Counted from the first letter of the stretch, positions 16,912-26,266 are shown. The stretch is DNA of 64,000 nucleotides from Colwellia sp. TT2012 (GCF_001440345.1 NZ_LJYX01000006.1:372001-436000), one strand, 5' to 3'. Program-made: numbers and translations. Notes: generated by a model not told the origin, from the sequence alone.

Positions 16912-19600
16912 TAAGTTACTACATTACAGCCGTGAACGATTATTAGGTGAAGGGGGCATGGGTAAAGTTTACCTAGCCCAAGATAACCAATTACAACGAC
17001 AAGTAGCCATTAAAGAATTAACCTATCAGCCGAAAGATGGAGAGGTTAATCACGCCCTACAAGAAGCACGCTTATTAGCACGGGTGAACCACACTAATAT
17101 TATTCAAATTTATAATGTCCATGATGAAGGAGATCATATCTCCTTAGTCATGGAGTATTTCCATAGTAAAACCTTGACGCAATTTCTACTTGAGTCCTAC
17201 TGCACCCTAGTACAAAAGTTAGATTTGTTGCAGCAACTCTCTGCCGGCTTAGCCGCGGCGCATAAAAGTGATGTTATTCATTGTGACCTAAAGCCGAACA
17301 ATATCTTAGTGAATGAGCAAGGGCTGCTTAAAATTACTGATTTTGGCATTGCCTTGATAGCAAGTAACGAAATTAATAATGAGCAGGCTGACAGTGCTGA
17401 AGGCATGCAATATGGCAGTTTGCTTTATATGTCGCCAGAGCAAATACAAAAAAAATCTTTAGATTATCGTAGTGATATTTTTTCATTCGGTATTGTTGCT
17501 TATCAATTAATGGTGGGCAGTCATCCCTTTGCTCTTGGTATTAACGGCGGCTCAGCCACTGATATTGCTCAAAGGATATGTCAGCAAACGCCGGAACATG
17601 CTAAAAACTTAATGCTTAATGCACCCAGCGCCTTAACCGATTTGTTAATGGAAATGTTAGTGCAACCTCTTGAGCAAAGAACTTTAACGGCTAGTGCGAT
17701 AGAAAATCGTTTAAAACATATTAGAACTGCGTTAATACAAGCAGAGATAAGTGAGCAAGCAACTATACCTTTAAGTGAAGTACCTTTGGGTGAGTTGCCG
17801 TTATCTGCTCAACTAACCGCTAATCAATACGCTACCCAGCCTATTCAGCAAGCCTTTGCTTCTCAAGATACACAACAGCCAACTGAAAACTTACCAACCC
17901 CCTGGTTTAGACAGAACAATATAGTCATTACTAGCATGACTATATTTTGTATTATGCTGATTTTACTTTATTGGTTTGATAAGACTAATGAAGTGGAAAG
18001 CAAGCAAGTTGTTATATTAAAACCAACGTTGTCAGCCAGCTCGCTAATGGCGCCTATGCAACAAAGCTTAGTGACTTCAGCGGTGGAAGATGCTTTACGA
18101 CAAGCGGTAATAAATAGCAAAAATATGTATTTAATCTCGCAACGAGAAGTGAATGCCATCACTAAAGCATATCCGGATGATTTAAATAAACTAAGGCAAG
18201 CAACGGGTGCTTCAGACATTATTTCAACCGAGCTAGAGTGTGATAATAGCCGCTGCAAAGTGAGCTTTTCTCGATTGGTTGCTAACGCTAATAACAATGA
18301 CAGGTTAGCGGTAAAATATGAGAAAAATTGGTTAGCACCGATAGATAAATTTAATGCCATTTTTAGTACCAGCCAAATGCAATTTGCTGCACTTTTTCCT
18401 CAGCACGCAGAGGTCAATCAATCAGCTTTAGTACAAAGACCCATTAATGAAGATGATTACCGAGATTACATTGGCTTGTATAGTCAAATTAAAGGTCATG
18501 GCAAATATAGTGCCGACAGTTTGGAACAGTTAGAAGCCTTGTTAACAAGGTCACCTTATTTATATGCGGCTTATGGTTTATTCCGCGAGACAGCTTCAAA
18601 TTTATATATCGATACCCGAGATAAAAGTTACCTGAAACGACTTGAACTAGTATTACAAAAATCCCCGCCCGAATATAGATACAGTGTTTACCATGCCATA
18701 GATAGTTTTTGGTTGGCCTCAAATAGGGGCGATATGAGCACTGCGAGACTGCAAATTGCGGAAGCGCAACAAAAAGGCGCTGATGATTTAACCATTTTAG
18801 GTTTTGAAGCCTTTATGTTTTTTAATAGCGGACAATATAAAGCAGCGGCTGACTCCTATGCCAATGCTTTTAAACTCAGACCGAGCACCGCACTATTAAA
18901 CAATATAGCTTTTAGTTATTGGCGCTTAGGGGATTTAATTAAAGCAGAGTATTCATTAAATAGAATGTTAGCAATTGTGCCACATAATTATAGAGCAAAG
19001 CGCTTACAAGCAAATATTTGGTTACTGCAAGGCAAGCTTAAATTAGCGATTAGTGCGTTTGAAAAAATAGTAATTAGCTTAAATAATGGTACTGATTTAA
19101 CCAATTTAAGTATGGCTTATGGCTTAAACCAGCAATACGATAAGTCGCTTAAATTTGCCCAGAAAGCGTTAAAGCTAAGCCCAAAACACCCTGTTAATTT
19201 ATTAAATTTAGCCGATATTGAAATGATCCTAGGTAATGAACAGGAAGCTATTTCACTTTATCAACAAGTAGTTATCATTTTAGCAGGGAAAGATGAAGTT
19301 AAGTCTTTAACATATTTAGCGCAAGCTTATGGTCAGTTAAAGCAAGCTGATTTGGCTTTAGAAGCGTTAAGTAAAGCGCAAAATTTAGCTCCGGAAAGTG
19401 GTGAAGTCTCTTATACATCAGCCATAGTTTATAGTTTGTTAAAAGAAAATGCTTCGGCGCTTCATCATGTGAAAAAGGCGTTAAAGGATAATATAGGTGT
19501 TGTTTGGTTTAACCTTCCTTGGTTTGATAAATTATGTACAGAGCATGATTTTCAACAACTGATGACAAAATATGATAATGCTGAGCGTTGTTTAATTTAA
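16904..19600 (+). CDS. Membrane Ser/Thr protein kinase with TPR C-terminus
   Basis: An 898-residue Hanks-type kinase. The kinase domain (about 8-275) has the glycine loop LLGEGGMGKVYLA, the ATP-anchoring K37 in VAIKEL, the catalytic loop HCDLKPNN with D128, and DFG at 146-148. The residue before the catalytic Asp is Cys, not Arg, so it is a non-RD kinase. APE is represented by SPEQIQKKSLDYRSD. A single transmembrane helix (about 339-358, IVITSMTIFCIMLILLYWF) separates the cytoplasmic kinase from a C-terminal part. That part has a mixed domain (370-500) and then about seven TPR-like repeats (roughly 580-890). It is coupled to the FHA gene by overlap. Substrates are unknown; control of a regulatory or metabolic programme through the FHA protein is plausible. 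Confidence 0.88.
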   Translation: MDNKLLHYSRERLLGEGGMGKVYLAQDNQLQRQVAIKELTYQPKDGEVNHALQEARLLARVNHTNIIQIYNVHDEGDHISLVMEYFHSKTLTQFLLESYCTLVQKLDLLQQLSAGLAAAHKSDVIHCDLKPNNILVNEQGLLKITDFGIALIASNEINNEQADSAEGMQYGSLLYMSPEQIQKKSLDYRSDIFSFGIVAYQLMVGSHPFALGINGGSATDIAQRICQQTPEHAKNLMLNAPSALTDLLMEMLVQPLEQRTLTASAIENRLKHIRTALIQAEISEQATIPLSEVPLGELPLSAQLTANQYATQPIQQAFASQDTQQPTENLPTPWFRQNNIVITSMTIFCIMLILLYWFDKTNEVESKQVVILKPTLSASSLMAPMQQSLVTSAVEDALRQAVINSKNMYLISQREVNAITKAYPDDLNKLRQATGASDIISTELECDNSRCKVSFSRLVANANNNDRLAVKYEKNWLAPIDKFNAIFSTSQMQFAALFPQHAEVNQSALVQRPINEDDYRDYIGLYSQIKGHGKYSADSLEQLEALLTRSPYLYAAYGLFRETASNLYIDTRDKSYLKRLELVLQKSPPEYRYSVYHAIDSFWLASNRGDMSTARLQIAEAQQKGADDLTILGFEAFMFFNSGQYKAAADSYANAFKLRPSTALLNNIAFSYWRLGDLIKAEYSLNRMLAIVPHNYRAKRLQANIWLLQGKLKLAISAFEKIVISLNNGTDLTNLSMAYGLNQQYDKSLKFAQKALKLSPKHPVNLLNLADIEMILGNEQEAISLYQQVVIILAGKDEVKSLTYLAQAYGQLKQADLALEALSKAQNLAPESGEVSYTSAIVYSLLKENASALHHVKKALKDNIGVVWFNLPWFDKLCTEHDFQQLMTKYDNAERCLI

Positions 19601-19656
19601 ACGGGTGCTCGTTTGAGTTTATTTGAAAATTTGATTACCGCAATGAGTAAATAAAA

Positions 19657-20037
19657 TTAATTTTGGATAATGCCACCGCCATCATTAATAGCCCCAAACG
19701 TTGAAAACTGCTGTTCTTGCACTGGTTCAAGTAATTGTACCGATTGTGCGTTATAAATATTCGCTATCATCCAAAACATATGCGCATTTCTTTCTGCTAA
19801 GTTTAATAATCTTGCTAGTTTTAATGGCTCTGACTCAGCCATATTCAATAATTGCTTTAGTAGTTTTTTATCCGTTAAGGCAATGTCATTTAATCGGTCA
19901 ACGAGAACGGGATCAGTTTCTGCCAGGGTGATTAACATCTCGGTAGTGTTGGCGGTGCTAGCTGCATTGGCGCTAGCTAAGAAAACACTGCTCGTTAACA
20001 CCAACATTACCGATAAAACTTTAATATATTTATTCAT
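19657..20037 (-). CDS. Small exported helical protein, unknown function
   Basis: A 126-residue protein with a signal peptide (YIKVLSVMLVLTSSVFLASANA) cleaved near residue 26. The mature part is predicted to be helical, with repeated segments around L-x-x-x-AE (LAETDPVLVDRL, MAESEPLKLARLL, NLAERNAHMFWMI). These look like three degenerate copies of a helix repeat. The tail is Gln/Gly-rich. No family is recognised. It is convergent with the kinase gene, with only 56 bp between them, and has its own promoter region on the right. Confidence 0.55.
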   Translation of the reverse strand: MNKYIKVLSVMLVLTSSVFLASANAASTANTTEMLITLAETDPVLVDRLNDIALTDKKLLKQLLNMAESEPLKLARLLNLAERNAHMFWMIANIYNAQSVQLLEPVQEQQFSTFGAINDGGGIIQN

Positions 20038-20492
20038 AACATATCCTACTATTTTTTGTGATTCAATTGTTGTGGCTCAACCTCTGTACTAGGGATGAGT
20101 TCGCCTAAAAGCTGAACATAAATTTACAGACTTACTGCCTCGCAAACCATGACAGCCAATTACAGCTTACTTAATACTGCTATTTCTCTTGTTTTTCAAT
20201 GTGTTTCTGCACAATAACGTGTTGTTAAATCATTGCTTATTATTATTATTTATTTGGTAGGCTGTTTTTTTTAGTTATCAATGAACTTTTATCTTTGTAA
20301 TAGCTTGTCATTTTTTGTACGATTTTAACGGTAAAAAGCATTGGTTATTCAAATGTCAGGGCAATGTCATTGTTGTTGTAATGGCGTGTAATGTGCTTTT
20401 ACTTGTAACTATGAAATAGTGCATTAAGGAAAGAAATTATTAACTTCCCTAAGAGTATTTATATATATTCGCAGGTAAGGAAGGCAATAAAA
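20038..20492. other. Intergenic region, nothing identified
   Basis: About 450 bp between divergent small genes. It is AT-rich with several T tracts. I see no open frame, strong hairpin or recognisable operator, so it presumably holds the two divergent promoters. Confidence 0.5.
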
Positions 20493-20894
20493 ATGTGTGC
20501 AATGTTATCACCGGGCTTAGCCTCAACTGTTGATTTTAACCTAGGCAATGAGGTTGCAGTTGCAGCACCAAGCCTTATTACTGGATCACAAAGCTTAACC
20601 AAAGTAAGTAGGCAGGATAAAATGTCATGCAAGCAAGATCACCTGAGGCAGTTTGACGAAAGTGCATTGACAACCTTAGCTGAGTATCAAATGCATGGTA
20701 AAGGTAAGCATAAGTGTTGCCAATGCGCTTATAACTCTGGCTTCAAGCAAGGATCGCTGTTACAAAATTTCATTAGCTTAGATATTGACAGTTTAGGAGA
20801 CGCACAGGTCAGTGCTGATGGTGGCTATAAAAGTGTTCACCAAGCTTTTGCTTTAGGGTATAGCGATGGTGTTAATTCATTTATTAGAAGTTAA
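20493..20894 (+). CDS. Hypothetical cytoplasmic protein with a CCQC motif
   Basis: A 133-residue protein starting at ATG 20493 after AAGGAAGG, a strong ribosome-binding site. No signal peptide or membrane segment is seen. The centre carries HGKGKHKCCQCAYNSGFKQG, a cluster of His and three Cys that could bind metal. The C-terminal part (GGYKSVHQAFALGYSDGVNS) partly mirrors that motif in its Gly/Tyr/Gly spacing (SGFKQG and LGYSDG). Another small gene follows 87 bp downstream on the same strand, so they may form a unit. The family is not recognised; the good ribosome-binding site and the codon use support that it is real. Confidence 0.6.
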   Translation: MCAMLSPGLASTVDFNLGNEVAVAAPSLITGSQSLTKVSRQDKMSCKQDHLRQFDESALTTLAEYQMHGKGKHKCCQCAYNSGFKQGSLLQNFISLDIDSLGDAQVSADGGYKSVHQAFALGYSDGVNSFIRS

Positions 20895-20981
20895 CGGTAT
20901 TTTTTCAAGGTGTGCATAAGTTATAAGGAAGTAAAAGGGCTCAATGTTGTATGGGGCCAATATTTGCAACCGGAGTAGTTT

Positions 20982-21191
20982 ATGCAAAATAGAAAAACAC
21001 TAACAAGTAGATCTGTTTTTACTTTAGTGCAAATAGATATCTTAGCTAACGGCGGCAATGTTATCAGAACGTCTTATGAGGTGGCAGAGCCTAATGAAGA
21101 TGTTGTCGGTCGTTTTGGCAGTTTAACAGAGGCGGAGAACTTTATTACACTGTTAAGCAATTTGAACCAGCAAAGCCTAGTGTCACCATAA
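20982..21191 (+). CDS. Hypothetical small protein
   Basis: A 69-residue protein with a CGGAGTAG ribosome-binding site before ATG 20982. It reads as a small alpha/beta fold (VFTLVQIDILANGG, then VIRTSYEVAEPNED, then FGSLTEAENFITLL). The ending pattern, with a turn followed by an amphipathic helix that starts at SLTEAE, is common in small single-domain proteins. No family is recognised. It follows the CCQC-motif gene and ends before a strong terminator. Confidence 0.55.
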   Translation: MQNRKTLTSRSVFTLVQIDILANGGNVIRTSYEVAEPNEDVVGRFGSLTEAENFITLLSNLNQQSLVSP

Positions 21192-21307
21192 GTAGTCGCC
21201 TCATAATAGACGGGCATAGTAATGACAGCTCTAATCGTCTTTATTAATATAAGAAAGAATATAAGTAAAAGTACCCGAGTAAAGCTAAGCTAATCGTTAA
21301 TTTCCCA

Positions 21308-21349
21308 ATCAAAAAGGGCAAGGAGTTAAAGCTCCTTGCCCTTTTTGAT
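21308..21349 (+). terminator. Strong Rho-independent terminator
   Basis: An 18-bp perfect stem (21308-21325 with 21332-21349) containing AAAAAGGGCAAGGAG and its complement, six-base loop, ending in five T residues. It closes the small-gene pair. Confidence 0.92.
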
Positions 21350-21593
21350 GTCCAGTTTTTAGTGCCCCACTTTTGTTGGCTCTAATAGTTGAGAGCATCT
21401 AGTGAGGTACTGTTGCTATGGTTCGTTTTTATAAGGCAAGCGAGTACCGGCCCCTTATTTTAAGCTGTGGCTACGATGAGGGTAAGACATAAATTCAAAT
21501 GACTTGTTGTGCTCAATGAATTTATTGATAAGGCATTCACTGCCTTGGTAATAGGCGAACCTTGTTTATAGCCCCAGCATGATCTGCTAATAG

Positions 21594-21759
21594 AGCAGAA
21601 TAATGCTCTTGGTAGATGGTAAAGTCATTGACTCGGCAACAGGAGTCGTATCAATATGACTAGTCTCTAGCCGAAAGACAGCAGAGGCTTAGTGATAAAG
21701 GGGACGATAAACTAGCTTTAGCGGCTAAATATAATATTTGCGCTATTGAAAATGAATAG
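21594..21759 (+). pseudogene. Possible frameshifted gene fragment
   Basis: Two adjacent frames read like one broken protein tail: LLVDGKVIDSATGVVSI up to a stop at about 21659, then, in another frame, SLAERQQRLSDKGDDKLALA continuing AAKYNICAIENE to a stop at 21757. Composition is protein-like and both parts end just before the ABC transporter genes. No family is recognised and the reading may be chance. The rest of 21350-21800 shows no gene. Confidence 0.3.
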
Positions 21760-21804
21760 TTAGGCTCCATATTTATATCCATCCATATTTCACTGGCAGC
21801 TAAC

Positions 21805-22785
21805 ATGACCTACGCACTAGAAATTAGCGCATTAAAAAAAACCTATAAAGGCGGTTTTCAAGCTTTAAAAGGTATTGATTTAACCGTATCACAGGGCGAT
21901 TTTTTTGCCTTGCTTGGCCCTAATGGTGCCGGTAAATCTACAGCTATTGGGGTGATAACGTCACTAGTGAATAAAACGGCTGGTCAAGTAAAAGTATTTG
22001 GTTATGACATCGATACTGATTTGGAAAAAGCGAAAAGCTTTATCGGTTTAGTGCCGCAAGAATTTAATTTTAGTCAGTTTGAGCCTTTGATGAATATTTT
22101 AGTGAATCAAGCTGGTTATTATGGTGTAACCAAGTCTGTGGCTATAGAGCGGGCAGAAAAGTACCTAAAGCAACTTGAGCTATGGGATAAACGTGATGCA
22201 CCGGCTCGGACACTCTCAGGTGGTATGAAACGTCGTTTAATGATTGCCCGTGCTTTAATGCATGAACCGAAAATGTTGATATTAGATGAGCCAACGGCTG
22301 GCGTTGATATTGAATTACGTCGCTCGATGTGGAATTTTTTACGTGAGTTAAATCAGCAAGGCATTACTATTATCCTCACCACTCACTATTTAGAAGAAGC
22401 TGAAATGCTATGTCGCAATATTGCCATTATTGATGGTGGTGAAATTGTTGAAAATACCAGTATGAAAAAATTACTGGCACAATTAGATGTTGAAACTTTT
22501 GTTTTTGATATCAAAGAAGGGACCGCGGTAAGTAAACTTGAGCAATTTGTTAAGCAATCACCCGTCATTACTTATCGACTTATTGATGATCATACCTTGG
22601 AAATGGATTTAAATAAGGCGCAAAACCTTAATCAGGTTTTTGAACAATTGAGCGCGGCTAATATTGAAGTACAGAGTATGCGCAATAAAAGTAACCGCTT
22701 AGAAGCCTTGTTTGTGAGTTTGATCAATAAAAAGTCTCGCGCTAGGCAAACTGAGCCGCAAAGTGCTGTTGTCGGAGTAAACTAA
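21805..22785 (+). CDS. yadG: ABC transporter ATP-binding protein (YadG-like)
   Basis: A 326-residue ATPase. Walker A is GPNGAGKST near residue 40, the signature is LSGGMKRRLMIARAL near 137 and Walker B is MLILDEPTAGVD. The H-loop is TTHYLEEAE. The architecture and the coupled permease match E. coli YadGH, an ABC-2 exporter pair of unknown substrate. A C-terminal domain of about 100 residues follows the ATPase core, as in exporters of this group. The stop codon directly abuts the permease ATG, so the two genes are translationally coupled. Confidence 0.9.
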   Translation: MTYALEISALKKTYKGGFQALKGIDLTVSQGDFFALLGPNGAGKSTAIGVITSLVNKTAGQVKVFGYDIDTDLEKAKSFIGLVPQEFNFSQFEPLMNILVNQAGYYGVTKSVAIERAEKYLKQLELWDKRDAPARTLSGGMKRRLMIARALMHEPKMLILDEPTAGVDIELRRSMWNFLRELNQQGITIILTTHYLEEAEMLCRNIAIIDGGEIVENTSMKKLLAQLDVETFVFDIKEGTAVSKLEQFVKQSPVITYRLIDDHTLEMDLNKAQNLNQVFEQLSAANIEVQSMRNKSNRLEALFVSLINKKSRARQTEPQSAVVGVN

Positions 22786-23550
22786 ATGAATAACTCTATA
22801 GCCTTAAAAAGTATATTAACCAAAGAAATCCAACGTTTTATGCGTATTTGGGTGCAAACCTTAGTACCACCAGCCATTACTATTAGCTTATATTTTGTTA
22901 TTTTTGGCTCATTAATTGGATCGCGTATAGGCGAAATGGGCGGCTTTGATTATATGTCGTTTATTGTACCTGGTCTTATTATGATGAGTGTTATCACTAA
23001 CTCATACTCTAACGTGGCATCGTCATTTTTTAGCGCTAAGTGGCAACGAAATGTTGAAGAAATGTTAGTCGCGCCGGTACCTAACTGGGTGATTGTGGCG
23101 GGCTATGTTGGCGGCGGTATGTGTCGTGGTATTTTAGTTGGCTTGATTGTTACCCTGGTTTCCTTGTTGTTTGTTGATATTCAACTGCACAATATTTGGG
23201 TGATTATCGCTACTGTGGTACTTACGTCGGCCACCTTTGCTTTAGGAGGCTTAATTAACGCTATTTTTGCCGGTAGTTTTGATGATATTTCAATTATTCC
23301 GACCTTTATTTTAACGCCGTTAACCTACCTTGGTGGTGTGTTTTATTCGATAAGTCTATTGCCTGAATTTTGGCAGGGCGTTTCGCAAGCAAACCCTATT
23401 GTTTATATGGTTAATGCTTTTAGGTATGGATTTTTAGGGATATCAGATGTTAGTCTTGTGACTGCTTTTGCCGTGATTATTTTCTTTATTATCACTTTAT
23501 TTATCATTGCCATGGTACTTATCTCTAAAGGTATAGGACTTAGAACTTAA
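22786..23550 (+). CDS. yadH: ABC-2 type permease (YadH-like)
   Basis: A 254-residue integral membrane protein with about six transmembrane segments (for example LVPPAITISLYFVIFGSLIG, VLTSATFALGGLINAIFAG and AVIIFFIITLFIIAMVLIS). It has the ABC-2 permease pattern YMSFIVPGLIMMSVI...WQRNVEEMLVAP. It forms the transmembrane part of an exporter with the preceding ATPase. The substrate is unknown. The next gene starts one base after the stop, so the operon extends into a methyltransferase. Confidence 0.9.
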   Translation: MNNSIALKSILTKEIQRFMRIWVQTLVPPAITISLYFVIFGSLIGSRIGEMGGFDYMSFIVPGLIMMSVITNSYSNVASSFFSAKWQRNVEEMLVAPVPNWVIVAGYVGGGMCRGILVGLIVTLVSLLFVDIQLHNIWVIIATVVLTSATFALGGLINAIFAGSFDDISIIPTFILTPLTYLGGVFYSISLLPEFWQGVSQANPIVYMVNAFRYGFLGISDVSLVTAFAVIIFFIITLFIIAMVLISKGIGLRT

Positions 23551-23551
23551 C

Positions 23552-24304
23552 ATGACCGATAAAATGACAGCTAATGTTACCGGAAAAATAATCACATTGA
23601 ACTCGGAACTACTTGGTGACTCTAAAGCAATTATTAGTAATCAAGAGGGTATTCATGAGAAGCTAGATGAAGTGGTGAAAAAGCACCTGACTCATGCTTT
23701 TCAAAAACCTTATCAAAAACACACAGAACAAGCATTCGCAGAAATGGATGTTTTGGTACAAGCCTTTTTAGTGGCTAACCCTGAGGGTGAAATCATCTTA
23801 GATGCTTGTTGTGGTGTCGGACAAAGTACCCGCATCTTAGCCCAACAGAACCCACAAGCATTAGTGATTGGCGTGGATAAGTCAGCTCATAGAATTAATC
23901 GTAATATTGAAGGTTTTTCTACCGATGATGGCTTTAGTGCACAAAACTATCATTTAGTGCGCGCCGATCTTAATGATTTCTATCGTTTGGTGAAAACCGC
24001 CAATTGGCCGGTATCAAAGCACTACATTTTATATCCTAACCCTTGGCCTAAGTCTAAGCATTTACAGCGTCGTTGGCATGGTAGTGCCGTATTTCCACAA
24101 ATGGCCAGTATTGGTCAGCAGCTTATTTTACGCAGTAATTGGCGGATCTACTTAGCCGAGTTTCAACAAGCGGCTAAGCACGTTAATTTACAAGGTGAAA
24201 TTTCGTCATTAACGGTAGTCGAAGCCTCGTCTGCACTGACGCCGTTTGAAGCAAAATACCAAGCTAGTGGACAAGTTTGTTGGCAATTAATCCTACATAG
24301 ATAA
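23552..24304 (+). CDS. TrmB-like SAM-dependent methyltransferase
   Basis: A 250-residue Rossmann-fold methyltransferase. The SAM-binding motif is ILDACCGVGQST near residue 90, followed by VIGVDKSAHRI. ILYPNPWPKSKHLQRRWHGS near residue 165 matches the TrmB tRNA (guanine-46-N7)-methyltransferase signature, with Asn replacing the Asp of PDPWPK. The protein has an N-terminal extension of about 70 residues compared with the catalytic core. It is probably a TrmB paralogue; a canonical trmB is expected elsewhere in the genome. Its place directly after the YadGH genes is unusual for a tRNA methyltransferase and hints that it modifies tRNA or a small molecule linked to the exporter. That link is inferred only from the one-base spacing. 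Confidence 0.75.
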   Translation: MTDKMTANVTGKIITLNSELLGDSKAIISNQEGIHEKLDEVVKKHLTHAFQKPYQKHTEQAFAEMDVLVQAFLVANPEGEIILDACCGVGQSTRILAQQNPQALVIGVDKSAHRINRNIEGFSTDDGFSAQNYHLVRADLNDFYRLVKTANWPVSKHYILYPNPWPKSKHLQRRWHGSAVFPQMASIGQQLILRSNWRIYLAEFQQAAKHVNLQGEISSLTVVEASSALTPFEAKYQASGQVCWQLILHR

Positions 24305-24461
24305 TGAATATAGTTAGTAATGTTGACGAAATCACAAGACTTTTGCGCTGTTTTTTATTAAAGTGCGTTTTTCGTGTTAGCTACAAATAGCCAATAAGTA
24401 TTAAACTTGCGTATGGGCATAACAGGAATTGGCCAAGCAAGTCAATATAGTGAACAGTTAA

Positions 24462-26102
24462 GTGAACAGTATGATAGCAACTAAGCGCATTGCCGAGGCA
24501 ACGCAAGAGTCATTACATCGAATTTTTACTATTGCCGAAGCGCCTGATTCTACTTTGGGGCGCCTTGAGCAAGAAATGTCACAAAATTTGGTTGGTTTTT
24601 TAAACAACCATATTGTTGCCAGTAAAAATGCGTTATCGGACATTGAGAAAGATTTTGTTAATCCTCATATTCCTGAGCAGCCAGAATTTGTCTCAGATCA
24701 TATGCATCATTTGCTCGATAAATTAGTCGCGCAATCAGTACATACCTCTAGTCCTAGTTTTATTGGTCATATGACCTCAGCGCTACCAGCATTTATTTTA
24801 CCCTTATCTAAGCTGATGGTGGGTTTAAATCAGAACCTAGTTAAAGTTGAAACCTCTAAGGCTTTTACCCCGCTAGAACGTCAAGTTATCGGTATGATGC
24901 ATAACTTGGTCTATCAACAGGATGATGATTTTTATAAAAGTTGGATGCATAGCGCACAGCATTCACTGGGCACTTTTTGCTCCGGTGGCACTGTCGCTAA
25001 TATTACCGCTTTATGGGTCGCACGAAATAAGCTGCTGCAAGCCGACGGTGACTTTAGAGGCGTAGCTCGAGAAGGCTTACACCGTGCTATGAGACATTAT
25101 GGCTATCAAGACTTAGCTATTTTAGTCTCGGAACGTGGTCATTACTCACTGAAAAAATCCGCTGATATTCTTGGTATAGGCCAAGAGAATGTTATTGCCA
25201 TTGCCACCGATGAAAATAATAAAATAGATTGTCAAAAGCTGGCAGAAAAATGCCAGCAACTTAGCGCGAAAAATATCAAAGTACTCGCTATTGTTGGTGT
25301 TGCCGGTACCACAGAAACCGGTAATGTTGACCCTCTTGATAAAATGGCTGTCATTGCTCAGAAAATCCAATGTCATTTTCATGTTGATGCCGCTTGGGGG
25401 GGAGCTACATTGTTATCGAATAAGTACCGTCCTTTGCTTAAAGGCATCGAACAAGCCGACTCAGTAACCATTGACGCGCATAAACAGATGTATGTGCCTA
25501 TGGGCGCTGGTATCGTTATATTTAAAGACCCTGGCTCGGTGAGTGCCATTGAGCATCACGCCGAATATATATTACGTAAAGGCTCAAAAGATTTAGGTAG
25601 TCATACCCTTGAAGGCTCTCGCCCGGGCATGGCGATGTTAGTGTATGCCAGTTTGCATATTATTAGCCGACCAGGTTATGAAATGCTGATTAATCAGGCT
25701 ATTGAAAAAGCAGAGTATTTTGCTGAGATCATTAATCAGCATGATAGTTTTGAGTTAATTACCCGCCCTGAATTGTGTCTGTTAACCTACCGTTATGCAC
25801 CTAAGTCAGTACAAGCACTGTTGGCTCGTAATGATAATGACGCCAATAAATCGGTGAATTTGCTACTTGGTCAGTTAACCAAGTTTATTCAAAAACGCCA
25901 ACGCGAAGACGGTCGCTCTTTTGTTTCTCGTACTCGTATTGAAGTGGGTAAATATGGCGGTGAAAAAGTAATAGTTTTTAGAGTCGTCTTGGCCAACCCA
26001 TTAACCACGAAAGAAATTTTACAAGATATATTAGAGCAGCAATGTCAGTTAGCGCTGGAAAGTGAGAACTTTTTACCTGAGCTACTGCAAATAGCAAAAT
26101 AA
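24462..26102 (+). CDS. panP: PLP-dependent aspartate 1-decarboxylase (PanP-like)
   Basis: A 546-residue group II PLP decarboxylase. The cofactor Lys is K341 in TIDAHKQMYVPMG, preceded by HVDAAWGGATLL, which carries the Asp that contacts the pyridine nitrogen. SGGTVANITALWVARN is the phosphate-binding region. The sequence fits the putative aspartate 1-decarboxylase family (PanP), which replaces PanD and supplies beta-alanine for pantothenate and CoA in many Vibrio and Alteromonadales. Glutamate decarboxylase or a related activity cannot be excluded by sequence alone. The frame starts at a GTG (24462); ATG at 24471 is an equally possible start, and neither has a good ribosome-binding site. It stands 157 bp after the TrmB-like gene. 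Confidence 0.8.
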   Translation: MNSMIATKRIAEATQESLHRIFTIAEAPDSTLGRLEQEMSQNLVGFLNNHIVASKNALSDIEKDFVNPHIPEQPEFVSDHMHHLLDKLVAQSVHTSSPSFIGHMTSALPAFILPLSKLMVGLNQNLVKVETSKAFTPLERQVIGMMHNLVYQQDDDFYKSWMHSAQHSLGTFCSGGTVANITALWVARNKLLQADGDFRGVAREGLHRAMRHYGYQDLAILVSERGHYSLKKSADILGIGQENVIAIATDENNKIDCQKLAEKCQQLSAKNIKVLAIVGVAGTTETGNVDPLDKMAVIAQKIQCHFHVDAAWGGATLLSNKYRPLLKGIEQADSVTIDAHKQMYVPMGAGIVIFKDPGSVSAIEHHAEYILRKGSKDLGSHTLEGSRPGMAMLVYASLHIISRPGYEMLINQAIEKAEYFAEIINQHDSFELITRPELCLLTYRYAPKSVQALLARNDNDANKSVNLLLGQLTKFIQKRQREDGRSFVSRTRIEVGKYGGEKVIVFRVVLANPLTTKEILQDILEQQCQLALESENFLPELLQIAK

Positions 26103-26143
26103 TCTTCGCATTCTTTAGTACCTACTTAGCCAATGAATACCTT

Positions 26144-26187
26144 AAAAAAGGCGCAGGTTAATCAATCGATTAACCTGCGCCTTTTTT
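26144..26187. terminator. Bidirectional Rho-independent terminator
   Basis: A 20-bp perfect stem (26144-26163 with 26168-26187) with A6 and T6 ends around AATC. It serves the convergent panP and nagB genes. Confidence 0.93.
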
Positions 26188-26266
26188 GTTTTTCTTTACC
26201 GATATTAGCTAATATTTAGCTTGGTTTTAACAAGGAATGCTTGCTTAAATGCAACTAAATTATGCT

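Noticed and set aside
20493..21191. Toxin-antitoxin pair
   Set aside because: The two small genes are 87 bp apart, show no toxin or DNA-binding motif, and have none of the usual overlap.
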